Assembly (NCBI GenBank): GCA_019448215.1
Contig: CP080408.1
Coordinates: forward strand, 1,550,001 to 1,614,000
DNA from: Thalassovita mediterranea
Lineage (GTDB): Bacteria > Pseudomonadota > Alphaproteobacteria > Caulobacterales > Hyphomonadaceae
Length of the DNA stretch: 64,000 bases
Reading direction: 5' to 3'
Numbering within the stretch: position 1 is the stretch's first letter; each line of letters opens with the position of its first letter. Made by a program: the position numbers and the translations under genes. This document shows positions 41,413 to 49,361 of the stretch, piece after piece. The notes under the pieces are model-generated. The model did not search any database and had not been told where the DNA came from. It saw only the letters and a program-made list of their open reading frames with translations.

Positions 41413-42432
41413 ATGAAGTATATTGCCGCGACCGCCGCCATCTGTCTTTTCCCTGCATGGCAGGCTGCTTCCGCGCAGGGCTATGGCTGCTCTGAACTGA
41501 CCGGGGGCAGCTATGCGCACACGTGTGGCGGCTCCACTTCTGCGACGAAGATCATCCGGGTCGAGCGTCAGGCCTATGGCCAGCCGCCGTCGCCGACCAG
41601 CCATCATGGGTCGAGCGGCCATGTGAGCGGTGCGCGCGTCGGGCATCATCCGGGCGGGTATGCGCACCATTCCAACAGCTATTACGGTCACGGTGGATAC
41701 CCGGTGCGCCATGCCGACCGCGCGGCTACGAGCTATGGTTTTGAATGGTGGACCTCAGACCGGTATTACGGCCACGGCTATCGCCCGACGACCAGCTATG
41801 AGACCCACTATCCCACCCATCATGGGCGCAATATCGGCGTCTATAGCGGCACCCGCAGCTATGTGACGACTCCGGTGAGCCCGTGTGGCTACACCGCCCC
41901 GCGTGTCACGACGACCTATACCGGCTGTGGTGGCACCGTGTATTCGTCCGCGCCGCGCGTGACGACGTATACAGCGCCAACGACCTACGCAGCGCCTGTC
42001 ACCTATTCCAGCCGGACGACCTATGACAGCTATGACGCGCGTAGCGACGCCTATGCCTATGAAGAGGCGTATGACTATGACTACACGCCGGTCGTGGCCC
42101 GTGCCTCTGGCTATTGCGCCCAGGAAATCACGCCGCTTGGCGAGGATCGCCGCGGGCGTAAGCTCTATGAAGTCTGCTATCGCGACCTCTCTCCGGTGAA
42201 TGATGCCCAGGCCATTGAAATCCTTTATTCGCGTATTGCGCGAGCGGCTGACGCGGCCTGCGACGCCAATCGCGGCTCGCTATCCTATCAGCGTGAAGAG
42301 CGCCGTTGCGAGGCGAATGCCATTGAGCGGGCGGTCTATGATACGGGTATCGATGCGCTGCAGCGTCATCACCTGATCAGCACAGGGCAGGGCGCGCCGC
42401 GCGTCACGGTCGGGCCGCTGCAACGCTACTAG
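41413..42432 (+). CDS. Secreted His/Tyr/Thr-rich protein with C-terminal UrcA-like domain
   Basis: 339 residues; GGAGG lies upstream of the ATG. A signal peptide (about 1-22) ends before AQGYG. Residues 50-240 are rich in His, Tyr, Gly, Ser and Thr with short repeats such as SYYGHGGY and TTYAAPVTY. The last 95 residues (from about 245) look like an UrcA domain: KLYEVCYRDLSPVNDAQAIEILYSRIARAADAACD, with the Cys pair expected in that family. UrcA proteins are secreted, of unknown function, in caulobacterial and sphingomonad genomes. A CtrA box upstream implies expression at a set cell-cycle stage. Might be an envelope or matrix protein. Confidence 0.75.
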   Translation: MKYIAATAAICLFPAWQAASAQGYGCSELTGGSYAHTCGGSTSATKIIRVERQAYGQPPSPTSHHGSSGHVSGARVGHHPGGYAHHSNSYYGHGGYPVRHADRAATSYGFEWWTSDRYYGHGYRPTTSYETHYPTHHGRNIGVYSGTRSYVTTPVSPCGYTAPRVTTTYTGCGGTVYSSAPRVTTYTAPTTYAAPVTYSSRTTYDSYDARSDAYAYEEAYDYDYTPVVARASGYCAQEITPLGEDRRGRKLYEVCYRDLSPVNDAQAIEILYSRIARAADAACDANRGSLSYQREERRCEANAIERAVYDTGIDALQRHHLISTGQGAPRVTVGPLQRY

Positions 42433-42533
42433 GCGAGGCAGATCGACAGGCGGGCCTCGCATCGCGCAGGCTTGCCGTCGATTTGTAAACCAAATCCGTG
42501 CTAGGGAGGGACCGGGCAACCGGACACCCTGTC

Positions 42534-43766
42534 ATGAGCAGCAAGCGCATTCTTCTCATCATCGGCGGCGGCATTGCGGCATACAAGTCGCTGGAGCTGA
42601 TCCGCACGCTGGCCAAGCGCGGTATTTCCAGCCGCTGCATCCTGACGTCGGGCGGCGCGAATTTCGTGACACCGCTGTCTGTGTCAGCTTTGTCCGGAGA
42701 CAAATGCTATAGCGACCTCTTCAGCCTCGATGATGAGGCGGAGATGGGCCATATCGAGCTGTCGCGCTCGGCTGACCTGCTGGTCGTCTGCCCGGCAACG
42801 GCGGACCTGCTGGCCAAGGCGGCGAACGGCCATGCAAATGACCTGGCCTCGACCACGCTGCTCGCCACCGACAAGCCGGTCCTGATGGTGCCAGCCATGA
42901 ATGTGCGCATGTGGGAGCATGCAGCGACCAGGCGCAATGTCGAGACGCTGCGCGGTGACGGTGTCGAGGTGATGGAGCCTGATACGGGCGCCATGGCGTG
43001 CGGTGAATTCGGGCCGGGACGCCTGCCAGACGTCGAGGCGATTGCCGACCGTATTGAGAGCGCGCTTGCGCGCCAGTCCGGGCCAAAGCCACTCGAAGGC
43101 AGGCATGTCCTGCTGACGGCAGGGCCGACGCGGGAGCCGCTGGACCCTGTGCGCTATCTTTCCAATCATTCCTCCGGCAAGCAGGGCTATGAGATCGCAG
43201 GCGCTCTGGCAGAGCTCGGCGCGCGGGTGACACTGGTGTCTGGCCCGGTCGCCCTGGCACAGCCGCGCGGTGTTGATCTTGTTCGCGTCGAGACAGCCGT
43301 AGAGATGATGGAGGCCTGTGAGGCGGCGCTGCCAGCAGATGTGTTCGTATCGGTGGCAGCGGTGGCAGACTGGCGCCCCTCCACCCCGGCTGACCGCAAG
43401 CTGAAGCTCAAGGATGAGGGCAAGGGCCCGCCCGCGCTCGCCCTGTCTGAGAACCCGGACATTCTCGCGGCCATTTCGCGCCTTGTGAAAGGCCGCCCGC
43501 AACTGGTCGTCGGCTTTGCGGCGGAGACAGACGCGGTGGAGGAGAATGCGCTTCGCAAACGGGCGAGGAAGGGCTGCGACTGGATCGTCGCCAATGATGT
43601 GTCCGGCGACGTGATGGGCGGTGCAGAGAATGAGATTGCGCTTGTCACAGATGGCGGGGTCGAGAACTGGCCGCGTATGGACAAGGCGGCTGTGGCGCGC
43701 CGCCTGGCAGAGCGCATCGCTGATCATCTGTCTGGTAAGGACAAACCGCGCGTCGCTGCCGAATAA
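42534..43766 (+). CDS. coaBC: Bifunctional phosphopantothenoylcysteine decarboxylase/phosphopantothenate-cysteine ligase
   Basis: 410 residues from the ATG at 42534. It performs two steps of coenzyme A synthesis. The N-terminal CoaC half shows [17 protein letters not shown] (about 5-21), the flavin-binding MGHIELSR (about 71-78, with His) and [16 protein letters not shown] (about 120-135); the C-terminal CoaB half has [30 protein letters not shown] (about 193-222), AAVADWRP (about 280-287) and VGFAAETD. Neighbours ubiB upstream and dut downstream reproduce the usual alphaproteobacterial order. A distant GGAG is the only ribosome site. Confidence 0.95.
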   Translation: MSSKRILLIIGGGIAAYKSLELIRTLAKRGISSRCILTSGGANFVTPLSVSALSGDKCYSDLFSLDDEAEMGHIELSRSADLLVVCPATADLLAKAANGHANDLASTTLLATDKPVLMVPAMNVRMWEHAATRRNVETLRGDGVEVMEPDTGAMACGEFGPGRLPDVEAIADRIESALARQSGPKPLEGRHVLLTAGPTREPLDPVRYLSNHSSGKQGYEIAGALAELGARVTLVSGPVALAQPRGVDLVRVETAVEMMEACEAALPADVFVSVAAVADWRPSTPADRKLKLKDEGKGPPALALSENPDILAAISRLVKGRPQLVVGFAAETDAVEENALRKRARKGCDWIVANDVSGDVMGGAENEIALVTDGGVENWPRMDKAAVARRLAERIADHLSGKDKPRVAAE

Positions 43767-43809
43767 TTTGTTGCGCCTGCGAAATGGGCACATGCCTTGC
43801 AGCGTGACC

Positions 43810-43840
43810 GGTTGATTCAACCTGAGAAATCAAATCTCAG
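43810..43840. repeat. Two adjacent inverted repeats after coaBC
   Basis: GGTTGATTCAACC (13-bp palindrome) is directly followed by CTGAGA-AATCAAA-TCTCAG, a 6-bp stem with a 7-base loop, starting 44 bases after the coaBC stop. No T tract follows. They may form a terminator-like or protein-binding structure. Confidence 0.45.
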
Positions 43841-43869
43841 CCAACTGCGCACGTGCGGAACGAATTGCA

Positions 43870-43900
43870 TTGACTCTTGTTAGCTAACCGACGTGATAAT
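43870..43900 (+). promoter_or_regulatory. Candidate promoter with internal palindrome
   Basis: TTGACT at 43870 and GATAAT at 43895-43900 are spaced by 19 bases, longer than ideal. The perfect palindrome GTTAGCTAAC at 43879-43888 sits between them, where an operator would fit. Would serve the small secreted protein that starts at 43956. Confidence 0.35.
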
Positions 43901-43955
43901 GAATTGTTGGTGATTGCGTCACTAAGCTAAAGCGTACAGTAACCCGGACAGGACC

Positions 43956-44147
43956 ATGAAGCTCATTATCGGCTATTTCACTTTGATCGTCGTCCTCCTT
44001 GCAGGTCTGTCCATCTTTGCGAATGCGCATGCCGCGAGCGAGGCGAAAGCCGAGGATGTGCCGCCGGCAGCCGAGCTTCAGCAGACGAATGGCGCCCTCC
44101 AGCCTGCCGCCTCGTTCGGCGAAGATGTGACCGCCTACGTCATCTAG
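43956..44147 (+). CDS. Small secreted protein, family not recognised
   Basis: 63 residues; AGGA lies three bases before the ATG. A strong signal sequence ([25 protein letters not shown], about 2-26) is followed by an acidic, Ala- and Gln-rich mature part of about 37 residues ending in ...DVTAYVI. It ends 47 bases before the dut ATG and may be co-transcribed with dut. Composition fits a short exported peptide or a periplasmic small protein; no Cys, no obvious repeat, no known family. Support for coding: a clear signal peptide, a start codon and a candidate promoter upstream. Confidence 0.55.
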   Translation: MKLIIGYFTLIVVLLAGLSIFANAHAASEAKAEDVPPAAELQQTNGALQPAASFGEDVTAYVI

Positions 44148-44194
44148 GCCTTTTCAAGTTGACTCTTGCGGGCGACTCCGTCGCTTTGCCTCTC

Positions 44195-44650
44195 ATGCAA
44201 GAGATCAAAGTCGCCATCCGCACGCTGCCCCATTTCGAGGGCCTGCCATATCCGAAATATGAGACCGAAGGTGCTGCGGGCATGGACGTGCGCGCTGCCT
44301 ATGATGAGGGTGATGCGTTTGAGCTGAAGCCCGGTGAGCGGACCATGGTGCCGACCGGCATCAGCGTGGCGATCCCTGAAGGTTATGAGATCCAGATGCG
44401 GCCACGCTCAGGGCTCGCGGCAAAGCATGGTCTGACCTGCCTCAACAGCCCCGGCACGATCGACAGCGACTATCGCGGCGAGCTGAAAGTCATCCTGATC
44501 AATCATGGCAGCGAGACTTTCACGATCGCGCGGGGCGAGCGGATTGGCCAGATGGTTCTGGCGCCGGTCACGCGCCTCGTCTGGGAGGAGGTGGACAGCC
44601 TGCCTGAGACGATGCGCGGTGAAGGCGGTTTCGGGTCGACGGGGCGCTAG
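44195..44650 (+). CDS. dut: Deoxyuridine triphosphatase (dUTPase)
   Basis: 151 residues from the ATG at 44195; the frame is open to a TTG at 44159. It hydrolyses dUTP to dUMP, keeping uracil out of DNA. All five motifs are present: AAGMDVRA (about 28-35), [11 protein letters not shown] (about 69-79), [17 protein letters not shown] (about 86-102), [13 protein letters not shown] (about 112-124) and the C-terminal [10 protein letters not shown] that closes over the substrate. It follows coaBC and the small secreted gene. No clear ribosome site is visible. Confidence 0.96.
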   Translation: MQEIKVAIRTLPHFEGLPYPKYETEGAAGMDVRAAYDEGDAFELKPGERTMVPTGISVAIPEGYEIQMRPRSGLAAKHGLTCLNSPGTIDSDYRGELKVILINHGSETFTIARGERIGQMVLAPVTRLVWEEVDSLPETMRGEGGFGSTGR

Positions 44651-44714
44651 ACGCCTGCTCGATATTCGAAGCCGGCCAGCCGAATTTCCTTGAATTGCCA
44701 GCGAGCAGTCCTTA

Positions 44715-44731
44715 TTATCGAATTACGATAA
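44715..44731. promoter_or_regulatory. Inverted repeat before the PspB-like gene
   Basis: TTATCG-AATTA-CGATAA is a perfect 6-bp inverted repeat 16 bases before the ATG at 44747. It overlaps the region where a promoter or operator would sit, or could be the end of dut. No bound factor is known. Confidence 0.35.
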
Positions 44732-44746
44732 GAAAAGGATCGCCAC

Positions 44747-44986
44747 ATGGAAATCACCAGCCCCTTCACAATGATCGTGTTCATTGTGCTCGTTTGCGTC
44801 GGTGCCGGCGTGATCAACAATTACATCAAGATGAAGGCTGACCGCGAGAATGGCGCCGCTAATCAGGATGAGCTGGAATCGATGCGCCGTGATATTGCGC
44901 GGTTGACAGAGCGGGTACGCGTTCTTGAAACGATCGCGACCGACAAGGATGAGCGCCTCCGCGATGAGATCCGCCGCCTGGCTTAA
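44747..44986 (+). CDS. PspB-like small membrane protein
   Basis: 79 residues; AAGGA is 8 bases upstream of the ATG. One membrane helix (about 6-25) is followed by a charged cytoplasmic segment with an alpha-helical pattern (ESMRRDIARLTERVRVLETIATDKDERLRDEI). This resembles PspB, the phage-shock-protein membrane sensor partner, in length and in the RV.VLE...D motif. No pspA, pspC or pspF gene is in the window, so it may act alone or with partners elsewhere. An inverted repeat lies just upstream. Confidence 0.6.
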   Translation: MEITSPFTMIVFIVLVCVGAGVINNYIKMKADRENGAANQDELESMRRDIARLTERVRVLETIATDKDERLRDEIRRLA

Positions 44987-44995
44987 GCGCCGGAC

Positions 44996-46345
44996 CTAGA
45001 TCAGGACGCCGTCTTCCTTGGCGAATTTTGCCAGAAGATAGGCGTCCGTCTCCTCGACCGTCTCGAGCTTGCCAAAGGCGAACGCATTGCGGTCGATCAC
45101 CATGTCGCGCGGCCGAAGCGTGCGCGATATCTCCAGCCCTTCAAGCGTGCGGGCCCGCGAGAAGGCGACATAGGCCTGTCCGTGGGCGAACATGCCCCGG
45201 TCGAAGTCGATAAACACCTTGTCCAGCGTTAGCCCCTGCGCCTTGTGGATGGTCACGGCGTAAGCGAGGCGCAGCGGCACCTGTTTGAATGTGCCGACAA
45301 CCTCGCGTGAGACTTTCTTCGTCTCCGGGTCGAGCGTGTATTTGTACTTCTCCCAGGCGGCCGGTTCGATCTCATGAATGTGGCCGTCCAGCTCCACCCA
45401 GACATTCTCGCCCTTGAAGCCCTCGACCGTGGCGAGTGATCCGTTCACCCAGCGCCCTTCAGGGTCATTCTTGATGAGCATGACCCGCGCGCCCTTCTTG
45501 AGCTCCAGGTCAGCCTCTGTTGGGAAGGACTTCTCGTCGAACTGGCCCTGAACATTGGCCTCGAATTCATGAGACTTGCCTGGCAGGTCAGCCAGCCGCG
45601 CCTGATTGATGCGGAAGGCGTTCGCATTGTTCGGCGTGAGCACGACATGAGTTTCGCTGGCTTCGACGGCCGTGCGGCCTGAAACGGCGCCCTGTAGCAG
45701 GCGCTCATCCGTTGGTGCGAGCCGCCCCTGTCTCATGGCCCCGAGCAGCGCAAGGAAGCGCGGGTCTTCCTGGCGGAAGACGTGTTTCAGCGCCAGCAGG
45801 GCAAACTCTGCCTGTTTGAAGCCGGGGGCGTTGAAGAAATAGTGCCCACCATAGCGCTCATTCAGGATTTCGGCTTCTTCACCGCGCGCGACGGGCGGCA
45901 GCTGGTGCAGGTCGCCGGACAGGATCATCCGAACCCCGCCAAAGGGGCGTTTGTTGCCGCGATTGAGCTGAAGGCTCTTGTCGATCGCATCCAGCATGTC
46001 GGCGCGGACCATCGAGATCTCGTCGATGATCATCGTCTCGATCGCCTTGATGAGACGTGCACCGCGCAGGCGCTTGATATCGGCTTCCTCGATCAGACGC
46101 GGCGGGAATTTGAAGAAGGAATGGATCGTCTGACCGCCCGCATTCATGGCGGCGACGCCAGTGGGGGCGAGTACAACCGTATTTTCGCCAGCCTCTGCCA
46201 GGAAGCGGCGTAGCATGGTGGTCTTGCCGGTGCCCGCCCGTCCCGTCAGGAAGAGATTGCCCTGCGCACCCGCGCCCCGCGCGACCCATTCGGCGGGCGC
46301 GGCATAGACCGTATCAGGCAGGGTATTTGTGTCAGACGTTTGCAT
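44996..46345 (-). CDS. PIF1-like AAA ATPase/helicase
   Basis: 449 residues from the ATG at 46345. Walker A GRAGTGKTT (about 31-39), LAPTGVAAMNAGGQTIHSFF (about 57-76), MIIDEISMVRADMLD (about 103-117, Walker B) and GDLHQLPPV (about 142-150) are typical of PIF1/RecD superfamily 1B helicases. The C-terminal half has TIHKAQGLTLDKVFIDF and AYVAFSRARTLEGLEI. PIF1 enzymes unwind G-quadruplexes and displace proteins, but this short bacterial type is less studied. It is divergent from the MoeB/ThiF gene with about 41 bases between the starts. Confidence 0.88.
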   Translation of the reverse strand: MQTSDTNTLPDTVYAAPAEWVARGAGAQGNLFLTGRAGTGKTTMLRRFLAEAGENTVVLAPTGVAAMNAGGQTIHSFFKFPPRLIEEADIKRLRGARLIKAIETMIIDEISMVRADMLDAIDKSLQLNRGNKRPFGGVRMILSGDLHQLPPVARGEEAEILNERYGGHYFFNAPGFKQAEFALLALKHVFRQEDPRFLALLGAMRQGRLAPTDERLLQGAVSGRTAVEASETHVVLTPNNANAFRINQARLADLPGKSHEFEANVQGQFDEKSFPTEADLELKKGARVMLIKNDPEGRWVNGSLATVEGFKGENVWVELDGHIHEIEPAAWEKYKYTLDPETKKVSREVVGTFKQVPLRLAYAVTIHKAQGLTLDKVFIDFDRGMFAHGQAYVAFSRARTLEGLEISRTLRPRDMVIDRNAFAFGKLETVEETDAYLLAKFAKEDGVLI

Positions 46346-46386
46346 TTCACGTAGCCTTAGACGTATCCGCCCTGCTAAGCGAGGGC

Positions 46387-47139
46387 ATGGCACTCACTCC
46401 GCAGCAGCTCGACCGTCACAAGCGCCATCTCCTGCTCAAGGAGATTGGCGGGCCGGGTGTGCAGAAGCTTATGAATGCGAAAGTCTCCATCATCGGGGCA
46501 GGCGCGCTTGGCGGGCCGTGCGCCATGTATCTGGCCGCTGCTGGCGTGGGTGAGATCGAACTTTGGGATGCCGATACGGTGGACCGGTCGAACCTGCAGA
46601 GGCAGGTCCAGTTCACCGAAGCCGATATCGGAGAGGCAAAGGTGCGCAGCCTCGCCGCACGGCTGAAGGCGGCCAATGCAGACTGCCGCATCAGCGTACA
46701 GCCGCGCCGCTGGAGTGTCGCGCAGAAGCTGTCAGGCGATATCCTGATTGATGCGACTGATAATTTCGAGACCCGGTTCGATCTGAACAGGGCCGCACAT
46801 GCGAGCGGGCGGGTTCTTGTGTCCGGGGCGGCCACGCGCTGGTCGGGGCAGGTGTCTGTGTTCGCGTCTGGCGTTAAGGCAGGCACGCCCTGCTATCAGT
46901 GCTTCGTGCCTGAAGCGCCGCCGGAGGCAGAAGCCTGCGAAGATGTCGGTGTCGTCGGCCCGGTAACAGGCATCGTCGCCTCACACATGGCGCTTGAGAC
47001 GTTGAAACTGATCACCGGGGCAGGGCAGACGCTGATTGGCAAGGTCAGCGTGCTCGATGGCTTAGGCGGGGTCACGCGCCAGATTGGTCTGCCGCGCGAC
47101 CCGGCCTGTCCGGTATGTGGGACGAAATCGGGCGCCTAG
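46387..47139 (+). CDS. MoeB/ThiF family adenylyltransferase
   Basis: 250 residues from the ATG at 46387. E1-like enzymes of this family adenylate the C-terminus of MoaD or ThiS sulfur carriers. ATP-binding IIGAGALGGPCAMYLAAAGVGEIELWDAD (about 33-61) and DRSNLQRQV (about 64-72, with the catalytic Arg) are classical, as is LIDATDNFETRFDLN. Two CxxC pairs, CYQC and CPVC, probably bind zinc. ACEDVGVVGPVTGIVASHMALE follows. The protein ends after the adenylation domain and has no rhodanese domain. MoeB or ThiF cannot be told apart here. Confidence 0.9.
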   Translation: MALTPQQLDRHKRHLLLKEIGGPGVQKLMNAKVSIIGAGALGGPCAMYLAAAGVGEIELWDADTVDRSNLQRQVQFTEADIGEAKVRSLAARLKAANADCRISVQPRRWSVAQKLSGDILIDATDNFETRFDLNRAAHASGRVLVSGAATRWSGQVSVFASGVKAGTPCYQCFVPEAPPEAEACEDVGVVGPVTGIVASHMALETLKLITGAGQTLIGKVSVLDGLGGVTRQIGLPRDPACPVCGTKSGA

Positions 47140-48077
47140 CTCGATAGGTCGGTGTAGATGAGCGCGGTAAAGCGCTCAGCATTGATGAAGCCCCAGTCCC
47201 ATTCGCCTGCCAAGGGCGCGAGCGGATTGGCGGCCTGAACGGCCTCAAGCGATGCACCGCCCGACATTTCTTCTTCGACTGCGGCCACCGCAGCGACCAT
47301 CATGTCACGCAGCGTCTTAATGTCCTCACGCGTCGATTCCGGGCCGTGGCCCGGGATGATACGGGTCTCGTCATTGGTCAGGTCGTAGAGCGTCGAGAGG
47401 GCCTTGATGTAGCCAGCAAAGGTGCCGCCGCTCCACACATCCACGAAAGGAAAGCGGCCGGAGAACATGACGTCGCCCGTGTGCAGCACATTGGCTTCTT
47501 CGAAATAGACAGCCGAGTCGCCATCGGTATGGGCATCAGGAAGGTGGATGATGTGGATCGTCTGGCCGTTCAGATGAACGCGCATCTCTTCTGAATAGGT
47601 TAGCAGTGGCCATGCGGCTTCAGGCGCAGGCGGGGTGACGCGGGTTTCGCCGTTCATCTGGCTTGAATTCTCTGTGGTGAGGCGCGTCCGGACCCCGTCA
47701 TGGGCGAGGATGGTCGCGCCGGTGTCGGCCATGGGCACGTTTCCACCCGTATGATCACCGTGCCAGTGCGTGTTTAGAAGTAAGCGCACTTCGGCTTCGC
47801 CAGAGATATCCTCGATAGCAGACAGCAGGGCAGGGGCCATGTCGGCATACTGGCTATCGATCACGAACGTGCCGTCCTCGCCGTAGAGGACGCCGATATT
47901 CCCGCCGCGGCCTGTCAGCATGTAGATGCCGTCGCCAAGGTCAGTTGTCTCGACAGGCGTCGGCGATGCGGACTGCGCCGTGTGGGTATGTGAACCGTGC
48001 GCCAGTGCAGGCGCCGCACCCGCGAGTGCAAGTGCAGCCAGCGCCGCGGTGCGTTGGGTAATAGTCTTGAATGTCAT
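47136..48077 (-). CDS. Exported metallo-beta-lactamase-fold hydrolase
   Basis: 313 residues; GGAGG precedes the ATG at 48077. A signal peptide (about 1-26, ending PALAHG) sends it to the periplasm. The metal motif HWHGDH is at about 104-109 (NTHWHGDHTGGN) and later His/Asp residues of the fold follow, LPDAHTDGDSAVYF (about 178-191) and HGPES near 250. Members include glyoxalase II, lactonases, sulfatase-like and arylsulfatase enzymes; substrate cannot be predicted. Its stop overlaps the MoeB-like stop by four bases on the opposite strand. Confidence 0.87.
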   Translation of the reverse strand: MTFKTITQRTAALAALALAGAAPALAHGSHTHTAQSASPTPVETTDLGDGIYMLTGRGGNIGVLYGEDGTFVIDSQYADMAPALLSAIEDISGEAEVRLLLNTHWHGDHTGGNVPMADTGATILAHDGVRTRLTTENSSQMNGETRVTPPAPEAAWPLLTYSEEMRVHLNGQTIHIIHLPDAHTDGDSAVYFEEANVLHTGDVMFSGRFPFVDVWSGGTFAGYIKALSTLYDLTNDETRIIPGHGPESTREDIKTLRDMMVAAVAAVEEEMSGGASLEAVQAANPLAPLAGEWDWGFINAERFTALIYTDLSS

Positions 48078-48156
48078 TTGATGCCTCCCTCAGCTTTCGG
48101 GAGAGAAGATGAGCCGGGCTCGGCGTTCGTCAATGGCGCGCAAGGCGGCCTTACGA

Positions 48157-48630
48157 TCAGGCGGCGGATGCCTTGGCGGCTTCCGGGCAGAGAATCTTGC
48201 GGATTTCCGACTTGTCTTTTGCCTTGCGGAGCGCTTCGCGGACGTTTGGCTGGCGAAGCGTACGGCTGACCTGTGCGAGGGCGCGAAGGTGATCGGCGCC
48301 GGAGCCGACGGGTGCGATCAGCATGAAGACGAGATCGCAGGGGCGCTCATCGACGGCATCAAAGTCGACACCCGATTCAAGGCGAACAAAACCGCCAATA
48401 GGCTGTGACAGACGGTCAATCCGGGCATGCGGAATGGCGACACCTTCGCCGACACCGGTAGAGCCAAGACGTTCGCGCTCCATCACGGCATCAAAGATGT
48501 CGCGTGCATCGAGCTTGGTCTTGGCCGCAAGCGCCTGGCTGAGCAGCGTCAGCGCCTGTTTGCGGCTGTCAGCCGAAGAAGGTTCAAGGATTACGCCTTC
48601 GGAAAGAAGGCTTGTAAGATCAGTCGCCAT
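48157..48630 (-). CDS. ptsN: PTS IIA-like nitrogen regulatory protein
   Basis: 157 residues from the ATG at 48630; the frame extends upstream into hpf but the family begins with MATDLTSLLSEGVILEP. The EIIA domain carries the phosphorylation site in GEGVAIPHARIDRL (His about 68). It accepts phosphate from a PtsP/NPr chain and regulates carbon/nitrogen balance, potassium transport and envelope stress in several proteobacteria. It is the last gene of the rpoN-hpf-ptsN run, the usual order. Confidence 0.94.
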   Translation of the reverse strand: MATDLTSLLSEGVILEPSSADSRKQALTLLSQALAAKTKLDARDIFDAVMERERLGSTGVGEGVAIPHARIDRLSQPIGGFVRLESGVDFDAVDERPCDLVFMLIAPVGSGADHLRALAQVSRTLRQPNVREALRKAKDKSEIRKILCPEAAKASAA

Positions 48631-48649
48631 AACGCGTCCGGATGTTCTG

Positions 48650-49246
48650 TCAGGATTTGCTGTCGGTGGCCGGGTCGACCCAGCCGATATTACCGTCCGC
48701 ACGCCTGTACACCATGTTGAGACCAGAGTGTTTAGCATTCCGGAACATGAGTGCGGGGGCGTCGGCAAGTTCAAGCTGAAGGACGGCAGCCGAGACCGTC
48801 ATCGTGCGAATTTGTGCGGCAGCTTCTGCCACAATTACAGGCGCATTGCCGTCTTCGCCGGTTTCAGCCGGATCTTCATCATCGCCCTCAGGCGTGCCCT
48901 TCAGCACGAAGGCAGAGGCAGGCTCGCTCGGGAAAGGCGACTGGCCGTTCTTGTGGTGATCCTTCAGGCGGCGCTTGTAGCGGCGCACGCGCTTCTCGAT
49001 CTTGTTGAGCGCCTCGTCGAGCGCGACGTATGGATCTTCGGCCTTGCCGGTCGATTGCAGGATGATGCCGGATGGCAAATGAATATTGCAATCGATTTCG
49101 GTTTCGTGGCCATTCGGGCTGACGGTGACGTGACCATCAAAATCCCGGTCGAAGTATTTGGTGACGGCAGCTTCCAGGCCCGTTTCGATACGAGTCTTGA
49201 GCGACTCGCCGAGGTCCATCTTCCGTCCTGCTATTTGTATCTGCAC
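48650..49246 (-). CDS. hpf: Ribosome hibernation promoting factor, long form
   Basis: 198 residues from a GTG at 49246, with GGAGAG upstream. The N-terminal domain (about 1-105) shows QIQIAGRKMDLGESLKTRIE, DCNIHLPSG and DPYVALDEALNKIEKRVRRYKRRLKDHH, which bind the small ribosomal subunit. A flexible, Gly/Asp-rich linker precedes a C-terminal dimerisation domain ending LNMVYRRADGNIGWVDP (about 176-192). This long type dimerises ribosomes in stationary phase. It lies 19 bases upstream of ptsN and is 115 bases after rpoN. Confidence 0.94.
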   Translation of the reverse strand: MQIQIAGRKMDLGESLKTRIETGLEAAVTKYFDRDFDGHVTVSPNGHETEIDCNIHLPSGIILQSTGKAEDPYVALDEALNKIEKRVRRYKRRLKDHHKNGQSPFPSEPASAFVLKGTPEGDDEDPAETGEDGNAPVIVAEAAAQIRTMTVSAAVLQLELADAPALMFRNAKHSGLNMVYRRADGNIGWVDPATDSKS

Positions 49247-49297
49247 GGAACTCTCCGGTTATGGGTTCCCAGTATAACGCCCAAAATCTTGGATTAC

Positions 49298-49310
49298 GAG
49301 GCGTCGCCTC
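49298..49310. repeat. Short palindrome between rpoN and hpf
   Basis: GAGGCG-T-CGCCTC is a perfect 6-bp stem 51 bases after the rpoN stop. It could attenuate read-through into hpf, but no T tract follows closely on the minus strand. Confidence 0.35.
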
Positions 49311-49361
49311 CATAATTTCGTGACAGGTTGAGTCAATGCGCTACACGCAGGGCATGTGCCA

